DNA of 64,000 nt. It comes from Cricetomys ansorgei. Lineage: Eukaryota > Chordata > Mammalia > Rodentia > Nesomyidae. Each line of letters starts with the position of its first letter. The first letter of the stretch is position 1. The stretch spans positions 12,879,001-12,943,000 of the forward strand of contig JAMJFZ010001258.1 in NCBI GenBank assembly GCA_026225945.1, given 5' to 3'. Positions 1 to 12,560 of this stretch are shown here, one piece after another. The notes beneath the pieces are model-generated. The model ran no database searches, was not told where the DNA came from, and was given only the letters and a program-made list of their open reading frames with translations. A program made the translations under genes and the position numbers.

Positions 1-2740
1 CTCTCTAATCTGACTCAGCAACTCTGGTCCAAAGTGGTCCAGCGTGGTCCAGAGCGGCGGCATCCTCCCATACTTCTCTAGAAGTTTCTTGCTACAAGTC
101 TCCGTGGACCTGGCCTCAATATTTAGGCAGGGCTCACGCCCTACTCTTCTCTGACCATACCTACTAAGCATCCCTACTACCCCCTGTCACTTTTCGCAGA
201 ACTATCCCGTTCTCTTCGTGGCTTTTATAGGACTTTGCTTAAAAGTAGCCTTTTCTGCTTGTTTAGATTCTGCCGCTCTCACTAGAGAGGAGAGGGGAGA
301 GTTTGTCAGCCACATTCCCCTTGGTGTCCTAGGCCCCAGGACAGGCACATGACGGATTCTCAGAAGTATTTGTACAATGAATGGATCTCCCTGCCTGTCA
401 GCAGTAAAATCCTACTGTGATCCTTGGAAACGCGTCTTCTGAATCACACTATAGTCCCTCTCCTGCCCTCTGCTCCCACCTCATTCCGGACATTATGTCC
501 TTAAATTTCAGAGACTCTGGGCAAGCTAGAAATGCCTGGGAGAAAGTACGTCCTGGTGTTTGAGGAGAAAGACAACCAGACCCTCAACCCAGCCACCAGC
601 CCTTGGAATGCCTGGGATTGTGTGCTGACCAGCTGCAGAATGGTCAGGGATTGGTGTCTTATTTATGGTCAGTGTCTTCCCAACACTTACCCTCAAGTAA
701 TGACTCATGCGTCAGAAATCTGTGGACTCTTAGCAGCTACACACATTAACACACACACTTCTACACTACACAAATTAACTTACCATGCAGTATATATTCT
801 ATGTACACGGGGGGTGCCTTGCTATATTTCCTGATACTTGGTACAATGAAGTCACTGAGCAGCTGGGGAGATCAGGCGTTTTACAAGTCAGAGTAAATAT
901 GTGGGCTTTGAAGAGAGGAGACTAATTCCCCTGGAGTGTGTGTGAAGTGCAGTGTCCTGGCTGGGATTTGCAGACAGTGGCTGGAGAGGCTCTGGGTCCT
1001 TCTGAGAATAAACCCACTTCTGTCTCCTGGGAAGCCTGGCTAGGGGGTGGAGGTGGGCCTAAGGCCCCAGAGGAAGATGACAGCCTGACATTACAGGCCC
1101 CACACAAGCCTAAACTTGGGCTAGGGGCAAAGCAGAAGAGAAATGAAGGCCAAAGGAGAGGGAGAGAGGGAGGGAGGGAGATAGAGAGGGAGAGAGGGAC
1201 AGAGGTAAAGGCTTTCAGAAAGTCCAGAGGCAATGGAGGCTCTGCTGCACACAGTACCCTGAGCCCCAAAGGAAAGGGGGGGGAAGAATATTGTTTTTAA
1301 CTTGGGGGTCACAGCCTGCCTGGATGTGCATATCCTTGGCCCCCTGTTTAAATGTTAATCTCACTTTAGGACCCCAGAAGGTGGATGTGGGGGTTTCGCT
1401 GGATCTTTTTATTCCTCTTCCCAGTGTGGCCGCACTAACTGAATCTCATTTTCCTGTTTTCCAGTTCTAATTGGCTTATTGAGGGCCGGTCACCAGGTGA
1501 GGATTGGGGCATAGGTTGTGACCCCCTGTTGAGTACAGTATCAGGGAAAAAGTCAGGGAGCTGAGAGCAGTACCAAAACTTCCTCTGACTCAAGAGGTTA
1601 AAAAAAAAAATCACGGGAGAATGACAGAGCAAGACTGGGCTGAGGCAAGGAAGTGTGAACGTGGAAAGCCATGGGAGTGAGCCGAGCACCTCTGCACAAG
1701 TCGGAGAGGACCCCTGAGTGTCACCCCTTAGGGCCCTCCCTAACCTCAGGTTGGTCTTCCAGGGGAGTTCCGAATTGGGGGATAGGACACCAATGTTAAA
1801 TGTCAACTGGATGTAGGTCTTTAAACAGGAACCAAGAAAGGGGGTGTGGACCCAGCGAATTGTGACACCCCAAGTTGTCCTAGGCTCCAGAAACCCTTTA
1901 CTGGCAGGGACTCTGGGTAAGCCCAACTCAAAAAAATCACGGAGCACCAGCAGCCTTCCTTCCTCTGAACACTGGGCAGAACCCCAGACCTTTAAACCTC
2001 CCTCCACTGAGATGGCCTGCTGGCGACCAGAAGATAGCTTAACACCATCCTGGAAGGGAGGAGGGAGACTAGGGTTGGATGAAGTCACTGTTTTGGTGGC
2101 TTCAATTATGCTATTAATACCACAAGGTGGAGCTGGAGCACCTGTCACCGTGGCAACCCCTCTCCCAGCAGCGGATCCTGAGGGTGCGCGTGCGCACTCA
2201 TACAGCTAGTAGAACAAGAGAGAAGACCCCAGACAGAGAGAGGAGAGAAGAGATCAGGATTTCATCAATAACAGCTCTGGTAAGCTCCCTCCCCCTCCTC
2301 TGCCATTATTCATCCTCTTAGACTCCCTTCTGGTCTCTCCCTCTCCCTCCCCTCCCCTCCCCTCTCTTCCTCTCCCCTCCTCTCCCCCTCTCCCTTTTTC
2401 TTCTCTCCTCTCTCCCAGTCTACTTCACTCTCATCCCCTTCTCTCTCTCTCTTCACAGTGCCCACCCAGCTGACTTCAAGGGCTGAAGTCCTTTAGCAAT
2501 CATGTTGATAAACCAGTAGGATATTTGACCGAGAATCTGCTTTTTTCCTTCCCTGATCCCAGAGATGCTGAGCCCAGAGCTAGCCAAGGGCAGCCCACCA
2601 AGCAACTAAGAGTCGGGTTCATCCAAGCCAGGCTAGGCTTCCCCTGAATTTGAGAACATCACACTGCCTTATTCCCAGGGACTGAGCTCACCTACTGCCC
2701 ACTACCCATTTACTGAACACTTACTAGACCAAGGAGATGG
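1..2740. other. Intergenic, no gene recognised
   Basis: No exon with conserved protein and splice sites is seen. It holds a purine tract (GGGA-rich, 1140-1205) and a pyrimidine tract (CCCTCT-like, 2330-2460). The longer open frames, such as 1435-2148, show no protein-like composition. Confidence 0.6.
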
Positions 2741-2865
2741 CTCCATCAGTAGTGCTTGCCATGTAAGCATGAGGAACTGAGTTCATGTTTTGTTTTGCTT
2801 TGTTTTGTTTTTAAATCTGGGCATGAGGCACATGCCTATAATCCCAGCAGAAACAGGAAGTGTCC
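2735..2865 (+). mobile_element. SINE fragments (B2-like then B1-like)
   Basis: A degraded GGAGATGGCTCCATCAGTAG stretch is followed by TGGGCATGAGGCACATGCCTATAATCCCAGCA, the 5' part of B1. Confidence 0.5.
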
Positions 2866-2889
2866 TCGGGCTTTACTGGCCTGCTAGCC

Positions 2890-3330
2890 TAGCCAAATAT
2901 ATTTACTTTATTTTCTAAATTTAAAAATATTTATCATACAATATATTTTATTATATTCCCCCAATTCCTCTCAGATCCCTCCACACCCATACCCACAGAA
3001 TTCATGTTCTCAAAAAAGAAAATCAATGCAAACAAACTAAAACAAATGAACAAGCAATAAGACAAAAAATACCAAAACAAAACAAAAAGGGAGCACGCAC
3101 ATGCACACACACGCTCAAAACCATGGAGTCCATTTTCCATTGGCCAATGACTCCTGGCCATGACACGCCCTGGAGTGTGGCTGATAAGCCCAGTGATATG
3201 CAGTCCCCTCCCGTCAAGGCTCAAGGATTTATGCAGAGGAAGATGCTGAAAAACTTTTAAAGCCAGAGGTGAGGGAGGGATGGCTTCAAGGAAGCAGTAT
3301 CTTCCAGACTCCACAGGACTGATGCGCACA
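2890..3330 (-). mobile_element. L1 3'UTR relic
   Basis: The reverse complement matches the rodent L1 3' end (GTCATTGGCCAATGG-type block, GGACTCCATGG, then a GT and TTTTGTTTTG run). It is diverged, with no ORF left. Confidence 0.6.
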
Positions 3331-3554
3331 TGAACTCACAGAGTCTGTGACGACACACCCACAACACCTTCACAGGTTCAAACTAGACATGATTCTGGCA
3401 AACGGATGGGAAGTGGGTATAAAGTCTGAACCCCTAACCAGAAACTATTTGCAACTGACACTGGCTGGGTAAGGTAGAGTCAGTTTCCCTAAAGGAGAGT
3501 CACGGGGTATACGCTACCCAAGAGTTTAAGCCTGAGAGGTTCAGTGAGAAGCTC

Positions 3555-3690
3555 TGTCCTCTCACACACACGCATATGTGTGTGTGAATACATTGCATTG
3601 TGTGAATACAAGTGCACATGCGTGTGTGTATAGGACTTGTACGTATACTTGTATTCATACCAACATGTGACACACACACCAGCTATAATG
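3555..3690. repeat. CA/TG microsatellite-rich stretch
   Basis: Interrupted CACACA and TGTGTG runs with intervening ACGTAT-type steps. Confidence 0.7.
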
Positions 3691-4189
3691 AACACTGATG
3701 TATGCCTGGTCCTGAGCAAGATGCAAGTTCCTTGCAAGCGCCACTGAGGGGTAATATTTCAACACTCCGAACGGTGCTGATATTCGTCCCTTCCCTCTCT
3801 TAGAGATCCTGAGTCAGCAGAATATAGCACAGGTCAAGCCCCCTCCCCCTTAGGAATCCCAAGTCAGCAGAATATGGTACAGGTCACTTCCTACCACACC
3901 CATGGGTCACATGTTCTGTTGGGGAGGACGCCATTTAAAGTAGACCTGCAGACTTCCCTTGGGACACTGAACCCCACATGGCAAATCAGGCCTAGTGCAG
4001 GCTGTCACTTCAGCAGGGCCACCTGGGAAGGAAGGCAGCTGTGCTGGGAAGAGGGACCCTAGCTCCTCCTGGAACTTGCCCTCTGCAGGCAATATTGAAT
4101 CAAGAATCAATAGTAGGAATATTCATGGGGCTCCATAATCTTATCTTTGGGGCCAACTCCAATGTACAAAATATCCCATTTTTTATGGT

Positions 4190-4412
4190 ATACTTCATGA
4201 GAGATGGCTCAGCATGTGGTCAATTGCTGCTCTCTCAGAGCAGAAGAGCTCAGTACCCAGCAGCTGCATCTGGCAGCTCACAACTACCTGTAACTCCAAC
4301 TCCAAGGGATCCAGCGCCCTCTTCTGGTCTCTGCAGGCACCTGTATGCATATGCACATACAAACACATAGATGCGCACAAGTAAAATAAAATAAATACAT
4401 CTTTTGAGAGTA
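4190..4412 (+). mobile_element. B2 SINE
   Basis: GAGAGATGGCTCAG head, CAGCTCACAACTACCTGTAA middle and an AAATAAAATAAATAC tail. Confidence 0.8.
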
Positions 4413-4965
4413 AAATATGCCGCACCTCACATGAAAGGTCATTTTGTCACCTTACACATTTTGAAAGGAATTTTACAAAATGGCTTTTTGGATCAAAGCA
4501 CTGCAGGGAAGTCACTGAATTTATAACTGATTTTATTTTTGTGTTGAATTTCTTGCCAAGTGTGGGGGTGAAATGGCCTTCGAGAATATTTAGGAGTACT
4601 ACTTTTAGTGATTAATGAAGGGACATAATGTCAAGTTTTGGAAGCACTTACTGCCAGCGTTTCTTAATTTTGATTTTGAAGTTTCCTTTTTATAATTTGG
4701 AGTCATCAACTTTTCCCCCAAGTCATAAGCAGACCTTTAAAAGTCCAGCTGGCTTAAATACTGGGTCTAGGGTGCTCGTAGATAAAACCCAGGCCTGAAT
4801 CCAGGTCCCCCACCGCAGCTGAGTGGACAGGTGGAATCCCCTGCAAGAAGCAGGAAGGAAAACAGATGCCCAGCGCAGGAAACTTGTGGAATGATCTCAA
4901 GTCCCATTGGCCCTTCCCAAGCCACTAGCTCACATAATTGTAGCAATTGTATTTTTTTTTCATTA

Positions 4966-5142
4966 AAAATTTTATGTTTTGCTTACACGTGTGCTTATGT
5001 ACCACATGCAAACAGTGCCCACAGAGGCCAGAAGAGGGCATCGGAATCCTCTAGGACTGGAGTTACAGAGGGTTGTGGAAATCTAATCCGGGTCTTCTGG
5101 AAGATACCAGTGCTCTTAACCACTGAGCCATCTCTCCATCGG
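4966..5142 (-). mobile_element. B2/B3 SINE
   Basis: Reverse strand: GGAGAGATGGCTCAGTGGTTAA head near 5140, with CCTCTTCTGGCCTCTGTGGG in the middle. Confidence 0.8.
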
Positions 5143-5144
5143 AA

Positions 5145-5320
5145 AGTGGCACTTATGAAGTACTTACTCATCTATGGGTTAAGTCCTGTCCTAAGTACTA
5201 CAGATAAGTTCACTGGAATCGATCCTGTGAGCTGCATACTGTTGATACTAGTGTTACCATTCTTCCCGTTGAACAAAGGAGAATCCCAAGGCTGAGTTGC
5301 TTGCCTAGGAGCTGATAATC
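5145..5320 (+). mobile_element. MIR-like ancient SINE
   Basis: TACTTACTCATCTATGGG, TGATACTAGTGTTACCATTCT and GAACAAAGGAGAATCCCAAGG fit a decayed MIR core. Confidence 0.45.
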
Positions 5321-6239
5321 GGAGTACTGGGTTACAGCTCTAGGAGGTCTGAGTTCAGGTCCTTGTGAAACTGTGCCCTGGGCTGAACTGGGATCTCTCT
5401 ACACTTCCAGCCTGAGGGAGACACCTGTTTCAAGAACAATGTCTTCACTGTGCTCAGGAACCAGCCTCTTCCTGCTTGAGAGACCCTCACTCCCAGGCTC
5501 TTCAAGCTTGGGAACAGCTGGCTGCTAAGGAACACAAGGCAGAGACAGAGGACTGAAACCAAAGAAAGGTGGGTGCAATGGGTGCCATACTCAGCGTCCT
5601 GTTTCTCTCACAGATAATTTAAATGGCCAGTATTTTCCAGGAAAGCCTCCCAGGAATGTTACAAAGACCAAGGACTCATAAAGCATGAGAAATACGACTG
5701 CATAAACTATAAACCCTTTCATGGCAAATGTCAAAAGACAGATGGAGTCCTGTGGTGCCTTTCCGGTAAGCCAGCACTGTTAAATCACACCAAGTGCTCT
5801 CCATCTTGACACCCAGTGGGAATGAGCTGTGGCCGCAGCAGTTGCTGATGCTCTAGAGGAGGTCCTTACAGGCACCCCCAAAGGCGATTCAAGGGGCCTC
5901 CCTTCTCCTTCAAGTTCTCACTGTCCACCACTAGGGGGCAGTAGAGCATCATGTGAATCTCCCTCTTGTCTCAAGCCTACCAAAACACCTTAAGGGCTGT
6001 TTACAAGTTCCGGGCTCCTTTCAAACGGCAAAGCCCTTTTTTTTTTCTTATAAAAGAAATGTCATCGAAGAAACTGGCCCTACTGCAGCCACCGAGATGT
6101 CATCCTCCTAAATGCTTGCTTCACCAAGGCCTCTTTCTCATCTTTCATCCTGGCAGGATTCCTCCCACTGTGGCAACTGACCAAGGAAGGACAAACCACC
6201 TGCAAACACTCCTCAGCCTAAGCAAAGCCAGGGCCCTCT

Positions 6240-6300
6240 TCAGAGCACCCCCACCCTCACCCCCCACCCCACCCCCACCCCCGACACCCCCCACAGCCTC
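6240..6300 (+). repeat. C-rich low-complexity tract
   Basis: Repeated CACCCC units create an artificial proline-rich frame. Confidence 0.75.
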
Positions 6301-6499
6301 TCGTCATCCATGGTGGACACCTGTGTGTGCTCAGCATCGGACAGCAGGCTGCCTCTTGACGTGGCTCTCTGAGCAGACTGTTACCCTCAGAGCTGGGACT
6401 GTCCTTCTCCGCACAGGAATGCTGACTTCCCTCTGGGCCAGCCCGAGATAGCTGTTATCTCCTGAGTTTGTAAGCATCAGCAAGAGGATAAAAGAAGGT

Positions 6500-6628
6500 C
6501 GGGTGTGGTGGTACATGCCTTTAATCCCAGCACTCAGGAGGCAGAGGTAGTTCAAGGGCCAACTTGGTCTACATAGAGAGTTCCAGGCCAGTCAGGCTAC
6601 ACAGTAAGACCCTGTCTCAAAGAAAAGG
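6500..6628 (+). mobile_element. B1 SINE
   Basis: GGTGTGGTGGTACATGCCTT head and CCCTGTCTCAAAGAAAA tail. Confidence 0.85.
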
Positions 6629-7154
6629 GAAGTGGGGTAAAAGAAAACTCCAGGTCACTCAGCTTTGGCGGACTCAGGGAGTAGAAGTGAAAATCCCAGA
6701 GTCTATGCTGATCCTCCTCTCTGCAACCCCGTTAGCCCTACCTGTTTTATCCTAGAATCTTGGCATACCCCATGTGTGGCATTCAAAGATCTCAAGTCAG
6801 AAAACCAACACCCTTCAAACCAGAGTGACAAGCTTAGTTGTTATAATTCACTTTTATAGCTTGTTATCAAAGCAAAAAGAGAAAAGAAGAGAAAGCAGTT
6901 TTATAAAGTTCATGCTTATTTGTTTTTCTTCCTGAAAAGAAAGAGGTTGAGAATGTATAAACCCCGGGACACCGTTCATCGGCAGAGCACCTGCCTGCAG
7001 AGCACAAGGCCCTGCATTCAATGCCAAACAATATAATAAAATGTCCCGAATTCTGTGTCCTGTAGACTAGGACCAAGGATTTATATGAGAAAGAATGTTA
7101 AGACTGGAATCTACTTCTTTTATTATGTGCCAATCATAACATTTCAATTCTGGT

Positions 7155-7375
7155 TTGTTCAGAATTATTTTATTTGCATGTGTGTAGGTCTGAGGGTATG
7201 TGTACCATGTGCCTGTAGGTACTCACGGAGGCCAGAAGAGGGCGACAGATCCATCAACAAGAGTTACTGACAGTTGTGAGCTGCCTAGTGTGGGTGTGGG
7301 AACCAAACCCAGGTCCTCTGCAAAAGCAAGTGCTCTTAACTTCTGAGCCCCGTTTATCCTATCTCTAGCCCCTTT
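7155..7375 (-). mobile_element. B2/B3 SINE
   Basis: Reverse-strand B3-type body: GGGCTCAGAAGTTAAGAGCA head near 7350 and GGCCTCCGTGAGTACC inside. Confidence 0.75.
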
Positions 7376-7449
7376 ATCTCTAGCCCCTTTTTACCATGTT
7401 TTTTTAAAATAACATTTGTAGGAGGCAGGAAGCTCTGCCAGTAAAGGTA

Positions 7450-7838
7450 TTGTGCTGCTTATATTTTGTCAACTTGACCCAAACTAGAGATCCCTAGGAA
7501 GATGGGAGCTCAGTGGAGGAACTTTATCAGACTGGCCTGTGATGTGTCTGTGGGGCACATTTTTGGTTGTTAATTGATAGAAGAGGGCCTAGCCCACTGT
7601 GGTGCCATCCCTGAGCAGGTGGTCCTGGATTGTACAAGAAAACTTGAGCAAGTCATGGAGAGCAAGCCAGTAAGTATCATTCCTCTTTGGTCTCTGCTCC
7701 AGTTCCTGCCTCAGGCTCTTGCCCTGTCTTTCCTTGATATAACAGACACTAACCTGTGAGATACAACAAGCCCTTTCCTCCTCAAGTTGGTTTTGGTTAG
7801 TATTTTATCACTGCAACAGAAATCAAACTAGGACAGAA
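7450..7838 (+). mobile_element. Rodent interspersed repeat, copy 1 (family name not recalled)
   Basis: Shares TTTTGTCAACTTGACCCAAAC, GTGGTCCTGGATTGTA and TTTTATCACTGCAACAGAAAT with copies at 9303, 12262 and 14658. It is about 390 bp and noncoding. Confidence 0.65.
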
Positions 7839-8689
7839 ATTGGTACCAGAAGTGGGGTATTGCTGTGATGAACCTGACCATGTTGTTTTTGAAAGTTTAG
7901 TGAAAGGATTTTGGAGCTTTGGGGTCAGGAAGGCTGGTGAGTGTGTACTTCTTAATGAGCTGTTATGGGAACCTGGGAGATGGAACTGTTAAGTACAGAT
8001 AATGGAGGCCTGGCTTGTGGAATTCCGTTGGGGAGTGAAGACTCTATGAGGCTATTCATGTGATATTGAATTAAGAGTCTGCAGAAATGAGACTTCTGCT
8101 TCACCAGGGCAGTGGAGGCCGGTTAGTCGGAGCTGTTGTGATCAATAAGAGATCAGCATCACGTAGATGAAATCAGGGATGTAGTTCCTCAGAGTCAGCA
8201 CACAGAAGCTATGACTTAAGTAGGGGGCCGCGGCTGCACATCTAGCTGGTAGACAGAACTTAACAAATAATATGTAAGATCTCCCACATGGTGCTGTTTT
8301 TAAAGGACTGAAGGGGACATGGGAGGAACTGAGGCACAAAACCATGTGGCAGGGTCAGAGTCTCCCTGAAGAAGAGGCCAGGAGGCCATTGGTTAAAGTG
8401 CAGTCTCAGTTGCAGTCCAGACTGTTGGATATTGGAGAAGGTAGGCCAGTGGGACAAGTACCACAAATGTAGAAGCTATGGAGTGGAGCCGGCCTGAGCC
8501 TTCAAGACAGGATGCGAGCGCTGTGGGTAGGAGAGCAGCAGAAGTGGAGTTGCCCAGGCCTTTCAGAGCCCAGAAATTGTGAGTCCTGGCTATTGGACAC
8601 TGAGCTACTTTCTGTGTTGGATTTTGGCTTTCCTTACCTGTGATTGTTTTTATGTCCTGGTTCTGCCCTTTTGGAGTAAGAAAGTATTT

Positions 8690-8712
8690 AGCTTTTTTTT
8701 TTTTTTTTTTAT
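8690..8712 (+). repeat. Poly-T tract
   Basis: An uninterrupted T run of about 20 bases next to the B2 pair. Confidence 0.8.
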
Positions 8713-8767
8713 AGGAACACAGTTAAAAGGCTGGATATTTTAAAGAGATTTTGAACTTTAAAAAAAA

Positions 8768-8940
8768 ATTATTTATGTATGTACATGAGCGCCCAGTCTG
8801 CATGTTTGTCTGCATGCCAGAAGAGGACATCAGATCCCATCACAGATGGTTGTGAGCCGCCACGCGGTTGCTGGGAATTGAACTCAGGACCTCTGGAAGA
8901 GCAGCCAGTGCTCTTAATTGCTGAGTTATCTTTCCAGTCT
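8768..8940 (-). mobile_element. B2 SINE, inverted partner of the next copy
   Basis: Reverse strand carries CAGCAATTAAGAGCACTGGC and CTCACAACCATCTGTGATGG. Confidence 0.85.
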
Positions 8941-9027
8941 GAGACTTTGAACTTTAAAGACTGAGACTTTTAAAATTATAGTATGTTTTACATTGTGATT
9001 TTGAAAAATAATAAAATCATTAAAGGG

Positions 9028-9212
9028 GCCGGAGAGATGGCTCAACAGTTGAGAACACTGGCTGCTCTTCCAGAGCCCTGGGTTCAACTCCCAGCACCCA
9101 CATGGCAGCTCACAACTGTCTGTAACTCCACCTCCAGGGGATCTGACACCTTCATACAGACATACATGCAGACAAAACACCGATGCACATAAAGTACAAA
9201 TAAATCCATCGT
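9028..9212 (+). mobile_element. B2 SINE
   Basis: GGCCGGAGAGATGGCTCAAC head, CAGCTCACAACTGTCTGTAA and an A-rich end. It is oriented opposite to the copy 90 bp upstream. Confidence 0.85.
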
Positions 9213-9302
9213 GATTTTGACATGAGACCTTATGAATCAACAAGAAAGGAAAGGTTATGGTTTAATAGTGGTACGTTTGTGTGTCAAGCTGACAAGGGTT
9301 CA

Positions 9303-9693
9303 GTTGTGCTAGTTAGTTTTTTGTCAACTTGACACAAAGTCTCCTCAGAAGAGGGAAACTCAATTGAGGAATTGCCCTCCATCGGGTTGGCCTGTCTGCG
9401 TGTCTGTGGAGCATTTTCTTGATTTACGATTGGTGTGGGAGTCAGGACACAACTGTGGTTGATGCCACCCTAGGCAGGTGGTCCTGGGTTGTAGAAGAAA
9501 GCAAGCTGCCCAGGCCACGGAAAGTAAGTCAGTAGACAGCATTCTCCCATGGTCTCTGCTTCAGTTTCTGCCTCCAGGTTCTTGCTTTGAGTTCCTACTG
9601 ACAGAGTGTAACCCTGAAAAGAAATCGACCCTTGTCTAAGTTGCTTTTGGTCAAAATGCTTTATCACAGCAACAGAGAAGCAAAGTAATACAG
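9303..9693 (+). mobile_element. Rodent interspersed repeat, copy 2
   Basis: GTTTTTTGTCAACTTGACAC to TTTATCACAGCAACAGAGAA; same family as 7450-7838. Confidence 0.65.
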
Positions 9694-9835
9694 AACTGGC
9701 TCTTGCAAATTATCCTCTGCTCTCTGGATGCATGCTAAGGTGTGCACAGGGGTGAACACGTAACACACACCTCTAAATAAATAAATGTTTTAATAACATT
9801 CATCTGGTTACATATGAAAACATAGTTAAACATAT

Positions 9836-9950
9836 AAGCCAGGCATACTAATTCATAACTCGTGTCTATAATTCAGCATTCAGGAGGTTGAGGCAGGAGG
9901 ACTGTGACAAACTGAAGGCCAGCCTTGGTTAAATAAACAAACAAAAATTC
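9836..9950 (+). mobile_element. Diverged B1 SINE
   Basis: AAGCCAGGCATACTAATTCA head, then TTGAGGCAGGAGGACTGTGA. Confidence 0.6.
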
Positions 9951-10594
9951 CATAGGTACCCCCTCACCCAAATAATCTCTACTAATATTTTCAAAATTAA
10001 AGTCACAAGAGCACAGTGTTTAAAAGCCCAACAGGCAAGGTATAAAATAGAAAGTAAGAGTCTCCTCTTCTAATGACAGTGGTGGTACTTGTGCAAAAAC
10101 AGTATGCAAAATATTAAAGTGTGTGTGTGTGTGTGCACGTGCACTTAGAGGAGATAAGCCTCTGAGTAGTATATGAACAATGTCTTTTGAGCTTATCAGC
10201 ATCCACTAAAGATTTTCTGATTTGCCTGTGCACAGGTTTGAGTGCTGCTTTCAGTGGCTGCATGGACCCCATTTCACAAATGTGCTGTGTTTCATTTAAA
10301 CAGTGTCCTGCTGATGAAGCGTAGGATGCTTCCAGTTAGGATGCCACTGAGGTTGTAACGAACATCCCTGTTTGTTCATCCTGGCCACATCTGCACATTT
10401 GCACAGCTGCAAACTCGGAGCTAAGTAACTACTGGCTGGAAGGGCACCTATATTTAAGTACACTACCAAACCCCCTCAGCCCTCCATTTATCCTCCAACA
10501 TTTGTGTATCAAAGTGACTACTTCTGTAACTGTTACCGACATTGGGTAGTATCTAACTACTTGGTAAAGGTTTATGCTGTTGTTTTGTGGTTTT

Positions 10595-10895
10595 GTTTTG
10601 TTTGTTTTTTGTTTTTTTGAAACAGGGTTTCTCTGTTGTAACTCTGACCTGGAACTCACTCTGTAGACCAGGCTGGCCTTGAACTCACATAGTTCTGCCT
10701 GCCTCTGCCTCCCGAGTGCTGGGATTAAAAGCGTCTACCACTACCACCTGGGAATTCTTTTCATTTTTTAAGATTTATTGGAGACACTGTGTGACCCAGG
10801 TTGTCCCGGAACTGATTCTTCAGCCTGGCTGACCTTGGATGGATAATCCTCCAGCTTCTGTCTCCCAAATGCTGGGATTGCAGGCATTCATCCCC
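10595..10895 (-). mobile_element. Two B1 SINEs in tandem, reverse strand
   Basis: A clear B1 (AACAGGGTTTCTCTGTTGTA to CCTCCCGAGTGCTGGGATTA) is followed from about 10760 by an older B1 relic (CAAATGCTGGGATTGCAGGC). Confidence 0.8.
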
Positions 10896-11079
10896 ACACC
10901 CAGACCCAAGTTTCTAGTTTGCACGAGGTCTACTTTGTCTCTCCCCTCAGCTCCCAAGTGCTGCGTTCTGCTCGCAGGGGCCCTGGCTCGGATGGTTAGT
11001 ACATTTATCCACACCTTCTTGACTAGTGCCATCATTTCAATTGTATGTTTAGAACTTGGAGACGTGAAGAATGGGGCTT

Positions 11080-11180
11080 GGGAATGGTGACACAGCCTAT
11101 CGTCCCAGCCCTCGGGAGGCTGCAGGAGGGGCGCATGGAGTTCAAGGCTGGCCTGGACTACAGAGTGGGACCCTGTAAAG
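11080..11180 (+). mobile_element. Diverged B1 SINE
   Basis: GGAATGGTGACACAGCCTAT to GACTACAGAGTGGGACCCTG. Confidence 0.6.
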
Positions 11181-11544
11181 AGAATGAGGTAGGGATTTAG
11201 TTCAAGTTGTTCCCAGCCAGCTGGTCATGTGCTCCTGGTTAGATAATCCCTTTCTTAGTCATGCTCTCGTTCTTGGAACCATACGGCTCTGTATAGCCTC
11301 TGTCCCCAAGGTAGAATCAGGTCACTTGCAGACACAGAGAACCCTGCTCCTCTGTTAGACACTGGAGGGAACAGTAACCCTCCAGTCCTGAGAGAGAAGT
11401 GGGTCGCTCATTCAGTGCCTTTCCTTTGAAAAGAAAGATTGTAGGGAAACCTCCGGAAAGTGTAATCATTATACACCAAGTAGTAGCACAACCACACATG
11501 TATTTCTGACACTGTGCACACATGCACACATCACACACGCACAC

Positions 11545-11715
11545 ACTGGGTTGTTTTGTCCTAGTTTGGTTTAGCTTCTGGTTGAGACAAGTTCTCAAAT
11601 GTAAACCCAGTTGGCCTAGAACTTGCCATGCATACCAGACCAATCTCGAAGTTGTGGTTATCCTCCTGCATCTGCTTCCTGAGTGTCAGGATTATAGGAG
11701 TTTACCACCACACTT
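11545..11715 (-). mobile_element. Diverged B1 SINE
   Basis: GAGACAAGTTCTCAAATGTA and CTGAGTGTCAGGATTATAGG on the plus strand are a reverse B1; it is preceded by a CA run at 11516-11545. Confidence 0.6.
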
Positions 11716-12109
11716 GAGTCAGATGGAGAGAGCCAAGTGTGAGCTCTCCAGGAAAGCAGATGAGACAGAGGGGTGAGTGGACTCTGGGAGTAGTCAGTCA
11801 CTAAAGGGGAGTTAGGAGAGCCTTGAACACCAAGCTCAGGGGCTAGAGGAGACCTGGTCCCACTTGAGCAGGACAGTGTAGTGGTGGAAGCAGTATTTAG
11901 GCAGTCCTGGGCCAGTTGGTAGCCAGACTTGGACTGCAGAAGAATAAAATGGAGATGAAGCTAACCTTGTCAGCCCCTCTGAGTACGCCGTGTGTCCCAG
12001 TGAGCTTTTACTGAAAACTTAACACAGCCTACAGCATCTGAGAGTAGGAATCTATTGAGGAACTGTCCAGCCTATGGAACTGAACTAGCCTATGAACACA
12101 TCTGTGGGA

Positions 12110-12262
12110 GATGTTTTGTTTTGTTTTGAGACAGGGTTTCTCTGCTGTGCCTCTGGCTGTCCTGGAACTCACTCTGTAGATCAGGATGGCCTCGAACTTT
12201 CAGAGATCCTCCTGCCTCTGCCTCCTGAGTGCCGGGGATTAAAGGCATGTACTACCACTGCC
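12110..12262 (-). mobile_element. B1 SINE
   Basis: GAGACAGGGTTTCTCTGCTG to GGGATTAAAGGCATGTACTA on the plus strand, inserted at the 5' side of repeat copy 3. A 55-bp B1 fragment recurs at 12568-12622. Confidence 0.85.
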
Positions 12263-12560
12263 CGCCTGGGAGATTGATTTGATTGTTAATTGATATAAGA
12301 GAGCCCAGTCCACTGTGGGTGGCACCATTACCTAGGAAGATGGTCCTGGGTTGTATAGGAAAGTTAGTTAAACATAAACCTCTGTGAACCAGGAAGCAGC
12401 ATTTCTCCATGGTCTCTGCTGAACTCCCTTGGCGGTGAAGTGAGTCCCTTGGTCAGAAGTAATGCTGTGTGGATCGAGCAGGCCTGCCTTCTAGTTCTCC
12501 TTTGAACTCCTCCCCTGACATTCTTTCAAGGATGGACTATAACCTGTAAGCTGAAAGAAA
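12262..12560 (+). mobile_element. Rodent interspersed repeat, copy 3 (partial)
   Basis: GTCCACTGTGGGTGGCACCA and GATGGTCCTGGGTTGTATAG match the other copies; both ends are damaged. Confidence 0.6.

Noticed and set aside
1435..2148. 237-codon minus-strand open frame
   Set aside because: No recognisable domain, no conserved splice context and unconvincing composition; likely chance.
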